From IMG/VR virus record IMGVR_UViG_3300042691_017903, positions 1 through 33,673 of that record: a stretch of DNA of 33,673 nucleotides; one strand, given 5' to 3'. Positions 26,354 through 33,646 of the stretch are shown piece by piece; position 1 is the stretch's first letter; the number at the start of each line of letters is the position of its first letter. The notes beneath the pieces were generated by a model. It was not told the origin of the DNA and did no database searches. It worked only from the letters and a program-made list of their open reading frames with translations. This DNA comes from a virus. The position numbers were made by a program, and so were the translations under genes.

Positions 26354-27097
26354 TTATAGTATTTTCTTAGCTTTCTTTTTACTTGACGGAGCTGATCCGG
26401 AAAATGTCGATGCCAATACAGCAACACTTGTACCTAATAATAAAGCACTACTGGCTACCGATGCTGCACTAGTCAGAGTTCTTTTTGTTTCTTTCAACAG
26501 ACCACCAAACTCAGAACCAGAACTTTTGTTTGAACCACTACCACCAACTTTACTTAATGATGCAGATGCAGCAGATTTACCAGCAGAGATCAATTTAGCT
26601 AAAATTTTTGCCATGAGTAAAACAATGGTGACAGGCAGTGCTTTTATAAATGCTATCAATTGATTAATTTTCATAACAACTAACGCCAACATTTTAAAGA
26701 AATTATCAATTGTTTTTAACAAACTATTTATTAATTTTAATTTAGCTCTTACCCATTTAATTGCTTCACTTAACTGTGTTTTAATAGCTCCACTTTTTGA
26801 TTCATTCAATTGTTCATTTTCTGTTCTATCTCTTTTTGTTCGATTTGAGTTTCTGATAGATGTGTGTTGTGTTCTTACATAATACGGTAGTGTAACTTTA
26901 GGATCATCAATTGCAACGGTGTGATAATTTGTAAAAGAAACAATCGTGCCGTTTCGATGACCTCTAGATAATTCTGGTGTTGTTGGACGACCAGGAACAT
27001 TCATACGATCACCAACTACCAATGGCCTTGGCGGATTAGTTTCTACGACACTATTGTATTTACTTTCATCATATTCAATTTCTGCTAATACTGGCAT
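26354..27097 (-). CDS. Unknown protein with hydrophobic helices inside the spike locus (247 aa)
   Basis: Residues 1-80 form a soluble beta-rich head (PRPLVVGDRMNVPG, then HRNGTIVSFTNYHTVAIDD). Residues about 105-175 are helical and strongly hydrophobic with scattered lysines (FFKMLALVVMKINQLIAFIK, ALPVTIVLLMAKILAKLISAG), and a further hydrophobic stretch is at 211-232 (AASVASSALLLGTSVAVLAS). The end is Lys-rich (KKKAKKIL). No lysozyme or peptidase motif is visible. It lies between the OB-domain gene and the beta-helix gene with a strong AAGGAG site, the place where T4 gp5 keeps its lysozyme domain. A membrane-active or hub-lumen protein is a possible reading; the function is unknown. Confidence 0.6.
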   Translation of the reverse strand: MPVLAEIEYDESKYNSVVETNPPRPLVVGDRMNVPGRPTTPELSRGHRNGTIVSFTNYHTVAIDDPKVTLPYYVRTQHTSIRNSNRTKRDRTENEQLNESKSGAIKTQLSEAIKWVRAKLKLINSLLKTIDNFFKMLALVVMKINQLIAFIKALPVTIVLLMAKILAKLISAGKSAASASLSKVGGSGSNKSSGSEFGGLLKETKRTLTSAASVASSALLLGTSVAVLASTFSGSAPSSKKKAKKIL

Positions 27098-27108
27098 CTC
27101 ATCTCCTT

Positions 27109-27567
27109 TTATTCTTCTGGTTCTTCAGGTGTGTCTGTTGGTTCTGCATTATAAACAGATGTATTATCATTTGGATCTGTTCCTTCTAATTCCTCAGGAT
27201 CAGCAAATTGATCTTTCTCTTTATCCGTCATATCAGGTTCTTCAGACTGTTCAAACTTGTAACTATCTGGATCTTGCCAAATTCCAGGCATAACGCCTAG
27301 CATACAAGGATGTTGGCCACTCTCACCATCTAGAAAAAATCCTAAAACCCAATCACCCAACATTGGTGCTGAAAAATGTTTTGAATGATTGATTGGGTAT
27401 ACTGCTTGAGCCCAAGGTAAATTCTTTGTTGGTATTTCTTTACCATACCAACCAAATATTCTTACTTGACACCGACCTAAACCTAATGGATCAACTCGGT
27501 TCTCTACAGCACCAACCCACCAAATAAAACCATTTAATCCAGCAAAATTATTAACTGTTTTTGACAT
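27109..27567 (-). CDS. 5: gp5 N-terminal OB-fold domain as a separate protein (152 aa)
   Basis: Residues 11-95 (FIWWVGAVENRVDPLGLGRC, QVRIFGWY, IPTKNLPWAQAVYPI, then APMLGDWVLGFFLDGESGQHPCMLGVMPG) closely follow the OB-fold of T4 gp5, which sits on the gp27 ring. After residue 100 the protein turns into an acidic, disordered tail (many Glu, Asp, Pro, Thr) and stops, without the lysozyme or beta-helix domains that follow in T4. It lies 5 bases after the gp27-like hub gene and is followed by the hydrophobic-helix gene, then the beta-helix gene. It probably acts as adaptor between hub and spike. Confidence 0.8.
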   Translation of the reverse strand: MSKTVNNFAGLNGFIWWVGAVENRVDPLGLGRCQVRIFGWYGKEIPTKNLPWAQAVYPINHSKHFSAPMLGDWVLGFFLDGESGQHPCMLGVMPGIWQDPDSYKFEQSEEPDMTDKEKDQFADPEELEGTDPNDNTSVYNAEPTDTPEEPEE

Positions 27568-27572
27568 CTCAT

Positions 27573-28916
27573 TTATCCTGTAAATCCAGCCGAGGCAGCA
27601 TACTTTGTAGGTACACTATCTTTGGCCAGTTCCAATACTGTTTTATATTCATTCATCGTAATCATATGACGCACTGCTGTAATTAAATATTTACCTGAAT
27701 AATAAGAATCTGCCTTCTTAGATTCTGGTGTTAAAGACAGTAAAGAAAAGTTTAAAGTCTGACCAACTGTCAATGCCGGATCTCCAGGCACCGATATCTT
27801 TATTCGAATATAATTAGTCAATGACAACTGTGCCGTTCTGTGAGGTATAAAAGTTTCAGCAAATATATCGGCTGCTGTTGCTGGTCCCTCTACTGTACCA
27901 CCTTCAACTTCTTCATCTTCAGGATCTCTACCATTATTTTCTATGTATTCTACAATTTTTTGGTTAAAATTTGAAAATGTTAATTTGTATACAGCTCTAG
28001 ATGTATCTGTTAAACTATCACCATATCGATTTGAATAGTCATTAACAACTGGTGCTCTGTTTAAAGATTTTGATCTTTTATCATATGATTTATAATCAAA
28101 CTCTGTTGTCTTTAATCTTCGTGTTAAAACATCGATTGATAATAAATGATTTGCAAATATTCCTGAATTTATTCCGTGTAATGTATCAAATGAATTCAAT
28201 ATCTCATATGTGGTAACATTATATACATTACTGTGCATATTCTGTTCATCAGTATTTTTTGGATTATAACTGTAATTATAATATGATGGTTGTGTCATCA
28301 ACTTTTGTAATGACTTAAAATTAAAACCATATTTGTTTTCAAAAAATACCATGTCAGCACCAGGTACACCTGAAGATGGTCGAGCATAGTTCGACATCCA
28401 ATTGATTGCATCAAATGGTTTGATTGTCGGTATATTGAAATCATATACACCATATGTTTCATCTATCTCCATCTTGTCATCTGGTACACCTAATTCATTA
28501 CTTAATATGTCATATACATTATCAGATATGGTAGACTGTGGGTATGATTTGCAAATTTTGTATTGCTCAGACAATAACATTTCTTCAGAACAAAAATATA
28601 AACAGTATGATTCAGTATACATGTTATTTTCAAGTTTTCTCTTGTCAACTTTGTATACACGGAATGTTTTATCAACTTCTGCCATACCATTAATTTTAGC
28701 AAAAGTCATTTTTAAAAACTCTGTACCATTCATACTTAATAATTCAATATAACCCATAGAATCTGCAACCATCACATAACCTGAAGCTGTATTATTAAAT
28801 ATATCTTCATGATATGATAGTTCAACCATAATGTTCTTCAAATCCATGTTTTGCACGGAATTGACCAACATCAAATTGACTAGAGCATAGTCCTTAGGAT
28901 ATAGAATACCTGCCAT
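27573..28916 (-). CDS. 27: Baseplate hub protein gp27-like (447 aa)
   Basis: The N-terminal part (LVNLMLVNSVQNMDLKNIMVELSYHEDIF, in sections over residues 13-40) and SGYVMVADSMGYIELL fit the first tube-like domain of hub proteins. MSNYARPSSGVPGADMVFFENKYGFNFKSL (about 169-198) and the late GQTLNFSLLSL...YYSGKYLITAVRH end are typical of gp27 and P2 gpD-like hubs, which form a trimer at the tail tip. Its size is somewhat above T4 gp27 (391). The gene sits between gp53 and the OB-fold gp5 head, as expected for partners. The ribosome site is weak. Confidence 0.8.
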   Translation of the reverse strand: MAGILYPKDYALVNLMLVNSVQNMDLKNIMVELSYHEDIFNNTASGYVMVADSMGYIELLSMNGTEFLKMTFAKINGMAEVDKTFRVYKVDKRKLENNMYTESYCLYFCSEEMLLSEQYKICKSYPQSTISDNVYDILSNELGVPDDKMEIDETYGVYDFNIPTIKPFDAINWMSNYARPSSGVPGADMVFFENKYGFNFKSLQKLMTQPSYYNYSYNPKNTDEQNMHSNVYNVTTYEILNSFDTLHGINSGIFANHLLSIDVLTRRLKTTEFDYKSYDKRSKSLNRAPVVNDYSNRYGDSLTDTSRAVYKLTFSNFNQKIVEYIENNGRDPEDEEVEGGTVEGPATAADIFAETFIPHRTAQLSLTNYIRIKISVPGDPALTVGQTLNFSLLSLTPESKKADSYYSGKYLITAVRHMITMNEYKTVLELAKDSVPTKYAASAGFTG

Positions 28917-28919
28917 GTT

Positions 28920-29552
28920 TTATCGACTCATCAACTCTTTAAATTGGTTTTCTATTTGTGAGGCATAAATGTTATTGACCAAATATATTTTTCTTTTTCT
29001 CTCATTTAGTTCAACTTCATAATCATAGATGCTCAAAGCTTTTATGGCTATACTTCTTTGAACAACAGTACCGTTTGCAAAATTCTGTGTTATTGTTTCT
29101 GGTATTGTTGAATTATATTCTGATTCGTCAATAATCATTGTTCTAGAAGTTCTACCACCTTCACTATTATTCGTACCAAATATTTTCTGATAATGTTTTA
29201 CTGTCTGTTGTGCATAAGATATAACGCTTGGCACATTGGCTTCTTCTGCTTCGGCTGCATACTTATCTTCAATGTATATTTTTAATTGTTGTGATGTCAG
29301 AGGCCATTGCCATTGTGGATCAATAATCTGATTGGCATATAATACCAACCAATGTCTATTAACATCTCCATAGTATTTGCTTGCAACAATTTCTGGTGTG
29401 TCACCTTCTTGTATGTCATAAGAATAAAACAATAACGGATTAGTCAAAAGTGACGGAATGAATGTTGTTCTAGCCATTAGGTTTGTGGCTAATACTGCAT
29501 TGTTTTTGTAGTCACTTGATGCTACTTTTGGAAAATTTTCGAAATATAACAT
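28920..29552 (-). CDS. 53: Baseplate wedge protein gp53-like (210 aa)
   Basis: Residues 40-85 (LFYSYDIQEGDTPEIVASKYYG, then NRHWLVLYANQIIDPQWQWPL) form a LysM-like segment diagnostic of gp53, the wedge protein that clamps adjacent wedges in the inner baseplate. The C-terminal half is helical (YEVELNERKRKIYLV). Its length is near T4 gp53 (196). Its start shares one base with the gp48 stop (TAATG), so the two are translated together. Confidence 0.85.
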   Translation of the reverse strand: MLYFENFPKVASSDYKNNAVLATNLMARTTFIPSLLTNPLLFYSYDIQEGDTPEIVASKYYGDVNRHWLVLYANQIIDPQWQWPLTSQQLKIYIEDKYAAEAEEANVPSVISYAQQTVKHYQKIFGTNNSEGGRTSRTMIIDESEYNSTIPETITQNFANGTVVQRSIAIKALSIYDYEVELNERKRKIYLVNNIYASQIENQFKELMSR

Positions 29553-30751
29553 TAACGTAAACCTCCTTCGACACCATAGTAACCTTTTTGTATTTTGAGT
29601 TTGTCGAGTATTTCTGTTTCTTTAAATGTCATGGTTAGTGTAGTTTGTATTGGTGCACCATCATCATATGCAGCCCAACCATTTGGTGCAAAATTGATAT
29701 CGATATCCGTTAACACGCAGGTTCCATATTTTGGCAAAAATGGATTTTCTTTGCCGTCAATCATAAACTCAACGTTAAAGATTGAAGGTGGTACCAAATA
29801 CATTGAATCTGAAGAAACTTCTTTTGCTGAGATTAATGTTGGTGCAAAATGATATTTAAATAGATTAACAATATAGTTTACTTCGTTTGCTTCACCTTGA
29901 GAGTTTGGTGTGAATACAAATGATAATTGAAAACTTCTTAAACCAATACCACGATAAATCATTTGTAACTGTGGATTGATTGCATATCCTTGGCCTTTTA
30001 ACATAACATCTTCTAAGGCACCACCGTTAACACCAGGAATACGACCAAGAACACCTTTAGTGATTAAAGAGATGGCAGCAGGATCAGTAGATACAATGTT
30101 ACCTACTTGTTTTAAACCACTCATAATACCTGATACACCGCCACCAGCACTATTGTATGCATCCATAACTGAACCACCAATTTGTGAACGCCTTTGTGCC
30201 AATTGATCAAGAGTTCTAAGGTTGTTAATTGATGAACCCAAATCAGTTAATCTTAATTCATCATATGTTGAATTATATTGTGCATTCATTGTATCTGGCA
30301 TATACAGAGATACGAAAGCTTTTGGTTTTGTTCGTGTAGGAGTTACTTTTAATCCTTTTGTTATAACTTCCGAGAAAAAACCACCGCCACCAGATTCTTC
30401 AGTTAATTCGTATAAACCTGTGCTGGATTCTGTCCAAGTGCTCTGTTCGCCACTCATGGATTCAACTTCTTTCACCAAACCACCAAATCCAGGTAAACCA
30501 ACAGATTCACCTTCAATCAATTCTTCGTTAAGGGGAACTTGGCCACCACCAGCATAGTGTGCTGGTATGATTTCAGATATTGAAAACTGAACGTAATGAG
30601 ATTTTGATGGACTTGTTGCTAAATCTGAAGGATACTTATATGTTTGAACTCCAAGACCTCCATACAGCAAAGCTAGTGGACTATTTGGGTTAAATAGACC
30701 TGATGGTATCGATACACCAGCTATAGATGTTGGAATGGATAAGATAGCCAT
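29552..30751 (-). CDS. 48: Baseplate tail tube cap gp48-like (399 aa)
   Basis: Residues 40-65 (PSKSHYVQFSISEIIPAHYAGGG) and the C-terminal third (GIGLRSFQLSFVFTPNSQGEANEVNYIV, FKYHFAPTL, then YGTCVLTDIDINFAPNGWAAYDDGAPIQTTLTMTFKE, in parts) show the tail-tube-like fold of gp48, which caps the hub before gp54 and the tube. The middle (about 90-235) is Gly/Ser-rich and flexible. It is the first gene of the long minus-strand cluster, with an AGAGGA ribosome site and a 33-base divergent gap to the plus-strand genes. Confidence 0.8.
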   Translation of the reverse strand: MAILSIPTSIAGVSIPSGLFNPNSPLALLYGGLGVQTYKYPSDLATSPSKSHYVQFSISEIIPAHYAGGGQVPLNEELIEGESVGLPGFGGLVKEVESMSGEQSTWTESSTGLYELTEESGGGGFFSEVITKGLKVTPTRTKPKAFVSLYMPDTMNAQYNSTYDELRLTDLGSSINNLRTLDQLAQRRSQIGGSVMDAYNSAGGGVSGIMSGLKQVGNIVSTDPAAISLITKGVLGRIPGVNGGALEDVMLKGQGYAINPQLQMIYRGIGLRSFQLSFVFTPNSQGEANEVNYIVNLFKYHFAPTLISAKEVSSDSMYLVPPSIFNVEFMIDGKENPFLPKYGTCVLTDIDINFAPNGWAAYDDGAPIQTTLTMTFKETEILDKLKIQKGYYGVEGGLR

Positions 30752-30770
30752 TGATTCCTCTAAAAAAAGT

Positions 30771-30778
30771 TATACATA
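30771..30778 (+). promoter_or_regulatory. Possible late promoter box in the divergent gap (TATACATA)
   Basis: TATACATA differs from the T4 late box TATAAATA at one base; its reverse complement TATGTATA differs more. It lies 6 bases before the ATG of the gp4-like gene, which would give an almost leaderless mRNA. The 33-base gap must hold the start signals for both strands unless transcription enters from outside. Chance is quite possible in such AT-rich DNA. Confidence 0.3.
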
Positions 30779-30784
30779 TTATTT

Positions 30785-31222
30785 ATGGCATATTCTGGAC
30801 GATTTACACCTAAAAACCCCCAAAAGTATGTTGGGGATGCAAATAACATCATTTACAGGTCCTCATGGGAATGTAAGGTAATGTCTTGGCTTGATAGAAA
30901 CGATAACATTGTTTCTTGGGCTTCTGAAGAACTCATTATTCCTTATATATCTCCTGTAGACGGTAGAAGGCACCGTTACTTTCCTGATTTTTTGGTCAAA
31001 GTTAAAACACGTGATGGTGCAGTAAAAACAATGATATTAGAAGTCAAACCAAAAAAACAAACAGAGAAACCAGAACAGAGAAAAAGAATCACCAAGCAAT
31101 ACATTAATGAGGTGGCCACATGGGGTGTTAATCAAGCCAAGTGGAAAGCAGCGACTGAGTTTTGTTTGGATCGTGGCTGGGAGTTCAAGATTCTAACAGA
31201 AGAACATCTGGGAATCAACTAA
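30785..31222 (+). CDS. 4: Head completion nuclease gp4-like (145 aa)
   Basis: The start (YSGRFTPKNPQKYVGDANNI, then YRSSWECKVMSWLD) is typical of T4 gp4 (also called gp50/65), the head completion protein. The nuclease-like core is visible: PDF with D68, then ILEVK with E86-x-K88, a PD-(D/E)XK arrangement like TnsA-type endonucleases. E29 and E48 could complete the site. Such proteins finish the packaged head, possibly trimming DNA, before tail joining. No Shine-Dalgarno site is seen; the leader is AU-rich. The C-terminus (WEFKILTEEHLGI) is a conserved strand-helix end. Confidence 0.85.
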   Translation: MAYSGRFTPKNPQKYVGDANNIIYRSSWECKVMSWLDRNDNIVSWASEELIIPYISPVDGRRHRYFPDFLVKVKTRDGAVKTMILEVKPKKQTEKPEQRKRITKQYINEVATWGVNQAKWKAATEFCLDRGWEFKILTEEHLGIN

Positions 31223-31230
31223 ATACTCAG

Positions 31231-31824
31231 ATGGCATCTAAACTTACAACACTCGCAAAACAGAAATCGTCTGATGAAATTCAAACGATGTCGAGAGATT
31301 CGATGAAATGGTTGAAATCAAAAATTTCAGATTTAGGAAATCCATCAACCATTCGATCAAGTATTAACCGTGAAGAATTTAGACAAAAGAATAGTTTTGG
31401 TTTAGGTGGACTATATTTTTTCTATTATAGTCCAATCGGCAAAAATGATTTACCTTATTATGATAAGTTCCCTTTGGTATTGGTATTGGAGAAGTATTCG
31501 GATGGTATTTTAGGTTTAAACCTACATTACCTACCATTACAGTATAGACTGGCATTCCTGGGAAAACTGATGGATTTCGCTGTCCTTGACAGGAAAGATG
31601 ATATTAAGAAGATGAGAGTCACCTACGAGATTCTTGGCGCCTCCAAGCGGTTTAAAGAGTTTCGGCCTTGTCTTAAAAAGTATTTGTATGGTCAAATCCA
31701 GTCAAAAATACTTGCCATACAGCCAAATGAATGGGATATCGCTTCATACTTGCCTATTCATATGTTTGCCAAAGCACAGCCAGCCACAGTCTGGCAAGAA
31801 TCATTGGATCAGATAAGGAAATAA
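31231..31824 (+). CDS. Virion protein, possibly gp2-like DNA end protector (197 aa)
   Basis: The core (GGLYFFYYSPIGKNDLPYYDKFPL, residues about 61-84, then SDGILGLNLHYLPLQYRLAFLG) is a motif I associate with a family found in aquatic T4-like phages near gp4, often labelled DNA end protector gp2. I am not certain of that label. Residues 120-170 are basic (KRFKEFRPCLKKYLYGQIQSK), consistent with DNA contact. The frame is also open upstream to an ATG at 31162. I chose the ATG at 31231 (MASKLTTLAKQKS) because the earlier one would overlap the gp4-like gene by 61 bases. Confidence 0.65.
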   Translation: MASKLTTLAKQKSSDEIQTMSRDSMKWLKSKISDLGNPSTIRSSINREEFRQKNSFGLGGLYFFYYSPIGKNDLPYYDKFPLVLVLEKYSDGILGLNLHYLPLQYRLAFLGKLMDFAVLDRKDDIKKMRVTYEILGASKRFKEFRPCLKKYLYGQIQSKILAIQPNEWDIASYLPIHMFAKAQPATVWQESLDQIRK

Positions 31825-31835
31825 GGAAAGTTTAA

Positions 31836-32714
31836 ATGGCAATTTTCGATAACCTATTTGGTAATATCGGCCTTTTTGGTAACGAACCAGGAACAAGTGG
31901 TAGTATAAACGACTTTAAATCGAGTTTCGTTACTGACGTTGCAAGACCAAACAAATTTGATGTGGAAATACCTGTACCTATTACATTGATACCTTTTAGA
32001 GGTATGTCAAGAATACTAAAGATGCGTTGTGAGAACGCAGAACTGCCAAGTAGGACATTTGCTACAGCAGATCGAAAGATAGGTTCTAATCCTGTTGAAA
32101 AGTTTCCATATCAACCAACATACAATGACGTTGCATTAACATTTATTGTTGGTGATGACATGAACGAAAGAATATTCTTCGACACATGGCAAGAATTTAT
32201 AAACCCAACATATTCGTTTAACTTCACATACAAAACTGATTACGTTTCGAACATTACAATCAATCAGTATGATGTAGAAAATGATAAGAGTTATTCTGTA
32301 ACATTGATCGATGCTTATCCAGTTTCAGTCAATCAATTAGATTTAGATTGGTCGGCTGACGGACACCACAAATTAACTGTTGTATTTGCTTATTCGTATT
32401 GGATGAATAATTCTGTTCAAGCATTAGGCACATCACTACTGTTAAGTGTCATATCTAGAATCACTGCCGCTTTAGGTGGTATTGGTTCGTTAGGCACATT
32501 TGGTGACGAAGCAGATTTAGATAATCCTTTTACAACAATTGGAAATGACAACACAGGTAGAAGTGGTTATGACGGTTATGATAGTTCTGGTTCATCATGG
32601 TTTGGTGGTTCAGATGATTTAGTAGAAGAACCTTTTCCTTTAGAGTATGAATCCGGCCAAGATTATTATGAAGAAAGTGGTCCGTATCAATATTCAGATT
32701 GGGACGGTTATTAA
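31836..32714 (+). CDS. 54: Tail-tube-fold protein, gp54-like tube initiator (292 aa)
   Basis: Residues about 32-190 show the gp19-type tail tube fold: RPNKFDVEIPVP, then CENAELPSRTF, EKFPYQPTYNDVALTFIVGDD, WQEFINP, and SYSVTLIDAYPVSVNQLDLDW followed by HKLTVVFAYSYW. At 292 residues it is too long for gp19 (about 163) and close to gp54 (320), which starts the tube on the gp48 cap. After a hydrophobic stretch (195-225) the last 55 residues are acidic and rich in Gly, Ser, Tyr and Trp. AAGGAAAG precedes the ATG. The alternative is a second tube paralogue. Confidence 0.65.
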   Translation: MAIFDNLFGNIGLFGNEPGTSGSINDFKSSFVTDVARPNKFDVEIPVPITLIPFRGMSRILKMRCENAELPSRTFATADRKIGSNPVEKFPYQPTYNDVALTFIVGDDMNERIFFDTWQEFINPTYSFNFTYKTDYVSNITINQYDVENDKSYSVTLIDAYPVSVNQLDLDWSADGHHKLTVVFAYSYWMNNSVQALGTSLLLSVISRITAALGGIGSLGTFGDEADLDNPFTTIGNDNTGRSGYDGYDSSGSSWFGGSDDLVEEPFPLEYESGQDYYEESGPYQYSDWDGY

Positions 32715-32738
32715 TAATTTTTAAGGAGTGATAATAAA

Positions 32739-33464
32739 ATGGCTTTACCAAAAATTGATTCGCCTGTATATGAAGTAGATTTACCTTTATCAAAAAAACA
32801 CATTCGATTCAGACCGTTTCTTGTAAAAGAACAAAGAAATCTAATGATGGCGATGGAATCTGATGATAAAGAAACAATTGAAAAGAATATTCGGCAAGTT
32901 TTACATAATTGCACATTGACACCAAATGTTGATATTGATTCATTACCAATTATTGACGTTGAGTTTTATTTCATTAATCTCAGAGCACGGTCGGTTGGTG
33001 AAGTAATTGAAACCAAATATCGTTGTGAGAATGAAGTTAATGAAAAACCTTGTGGTAATTTGATGGACACATCAATCAATCTTTTAGATATTCAGGTTGA
33101 ATTTAAAGAGAATGCTAAAGATGTTATTCAATTAACTGATGCAATTTCAATCAAGTTAAAATATCCAGAATTTTCTTTGTTAGAAAGAGCAACAAAATTT
33201 AATAGTGCCACCGATATGGCATTTCAAATGATTGTTGAGAGTATTGAGTATATCTTTGACGGTGAACAATATTACTATGCCAAAGAGACCGATCCATCAG
33301 AAATGATTGAATTTGTTGAATCATTGAACCAAGATCAATTTGCAAAAATAGAAAACTTTTTTAATAACTTACCAACAATGAATAAAGTTATTAAAACTAC
33401 TTGTAGTAAGTGTGGTTATAACCACACGATAGAGGTGGAAGGGTTAGACAATTTTTTCGGTTAA
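32739..33464 (+). CDS. 26: gp26-like baseplate hub/tail assembly protein (241 aa)
   Basis: The protein fits the T4_baseplate family (gp26): HIRFRPFLVKEQRNLMMAMES near residues 21-41, an IDVEFYFINLRARSVGE helix (72-88), and a zinc-ribbon-like set of cysteines C96, C105, C222 and C225 (CSKCG). It ends in GLDNFFG. The AAGGAG ribosome site is strong. The last codons, AAT TTT TTC GGT TAA, contain a T-TTT-TTC slippery heptamer two codons before the stop. A -1 slip would extend it by 62 residues. T4 gp26 is needed for hub assembly; the frameshift layout suggests it is also the counterpart of lambda-type tail assembly chaperones. Confidence 0.85.
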   Translation: MALPKIDSPVYEVDLPLSKKHIRFRPFLVKEQRNLMMAMESDDKETIEKNIRQVLHNCTLTPNVDIDSLPIIDVEFYFINLRARSVGEVIETKYRCENEVNEKPCGNLMDTSINLLDIQVEFKENAKDVIQLTDAISIKLKYPEFSLLERATKFNSATDMAFQMIVESIEYIFDGEQYYYAKETDPSEMIEFVESLNQDQFAKIENFFNNLPTMNKVIKTTCSKCGYNHTIEVEGLDNFFG

Positions 33465-33646
33465 CATTTCGTCATGACAATTTAAGAAATTATTATAAAA
33501 CAAACTTTTCTTTGATGCAACATCACAAGTATAGTTTGACTGAACTTGAAAATATGATACCTTGGGAACGTGATATCTACGTTAATATGCTTATACAATT
33601 TATTGAAGAAGAAAACGAAAAGATAAAACAAAGACAAGGTAAATGA
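32739..33646 (+). CDS. Predicted -1 frameshift product: gp26 fused to downstream ORF (302 aa)
   Basis: If ribosomes slip by -1 at 33452-33458, the gp26-like chain continues after F240 with RLTFRHDNLRNYYKTNFSL and then 43 more residues, to the TGA at 33644-33646. The extension (MQHHKYSLTELENMIPWERD, then IYVNMLIQFIEEENEK) is helical and protein-like. It has a YSLxELExMxPWERxIY pattern of the kind found in frameshifted tail-chaperone extensions. It is open from before the slip site to the TGA, and the first ATG (33515) has no ribosome site. I infer a gpG/gpGT-type pair; the alternative is a separately translated 43-residue protein. Confidence 0.65.
33431..33458 (+). promoter_or_regulatory. Programmed -1 frameshift signal: internal SD-like stretch plus T_TTT_TTC
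   Basis: The slippery heptamer T_TTT_TTC occupies 33452-33458 in the zero frame (TTT TTC after AAT). After a -1 slip both tRNA-Phe re-pair with TTT TTT. A purine-rich AGAGGTGGAAGGG at 33431-33443 lies 8-13 bases upstream. That is comparable to the internal Shine-Dalgarno sequence that stimulates -1 slipping in E. coli dnaX. The zero-frame stop follows one codon after the heptamer. No strong stem-loop downstream was evident by eye; GTCATGAC at 33471-33478 is palindromic but lacks a loop. Confidence 0.65.

Noticed and set aside
26354-27097. The gene between the two gp5 parts as a detached lysozyme.
   Set aside because: No Glu-Asp-Thr lysozyme motif or recognisable catalytic region is seen; the composition is hydrophobic-helical instead.
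31162-31230. A longer N-terminus for the gp2-like protein starting at 31162.
   Set aside because: It would overlap the gp4-like gene by 61 bases and adds a sequence unlike the start of a structured protein; the ATG at 31231 directly after the gp4 stop is simpler.
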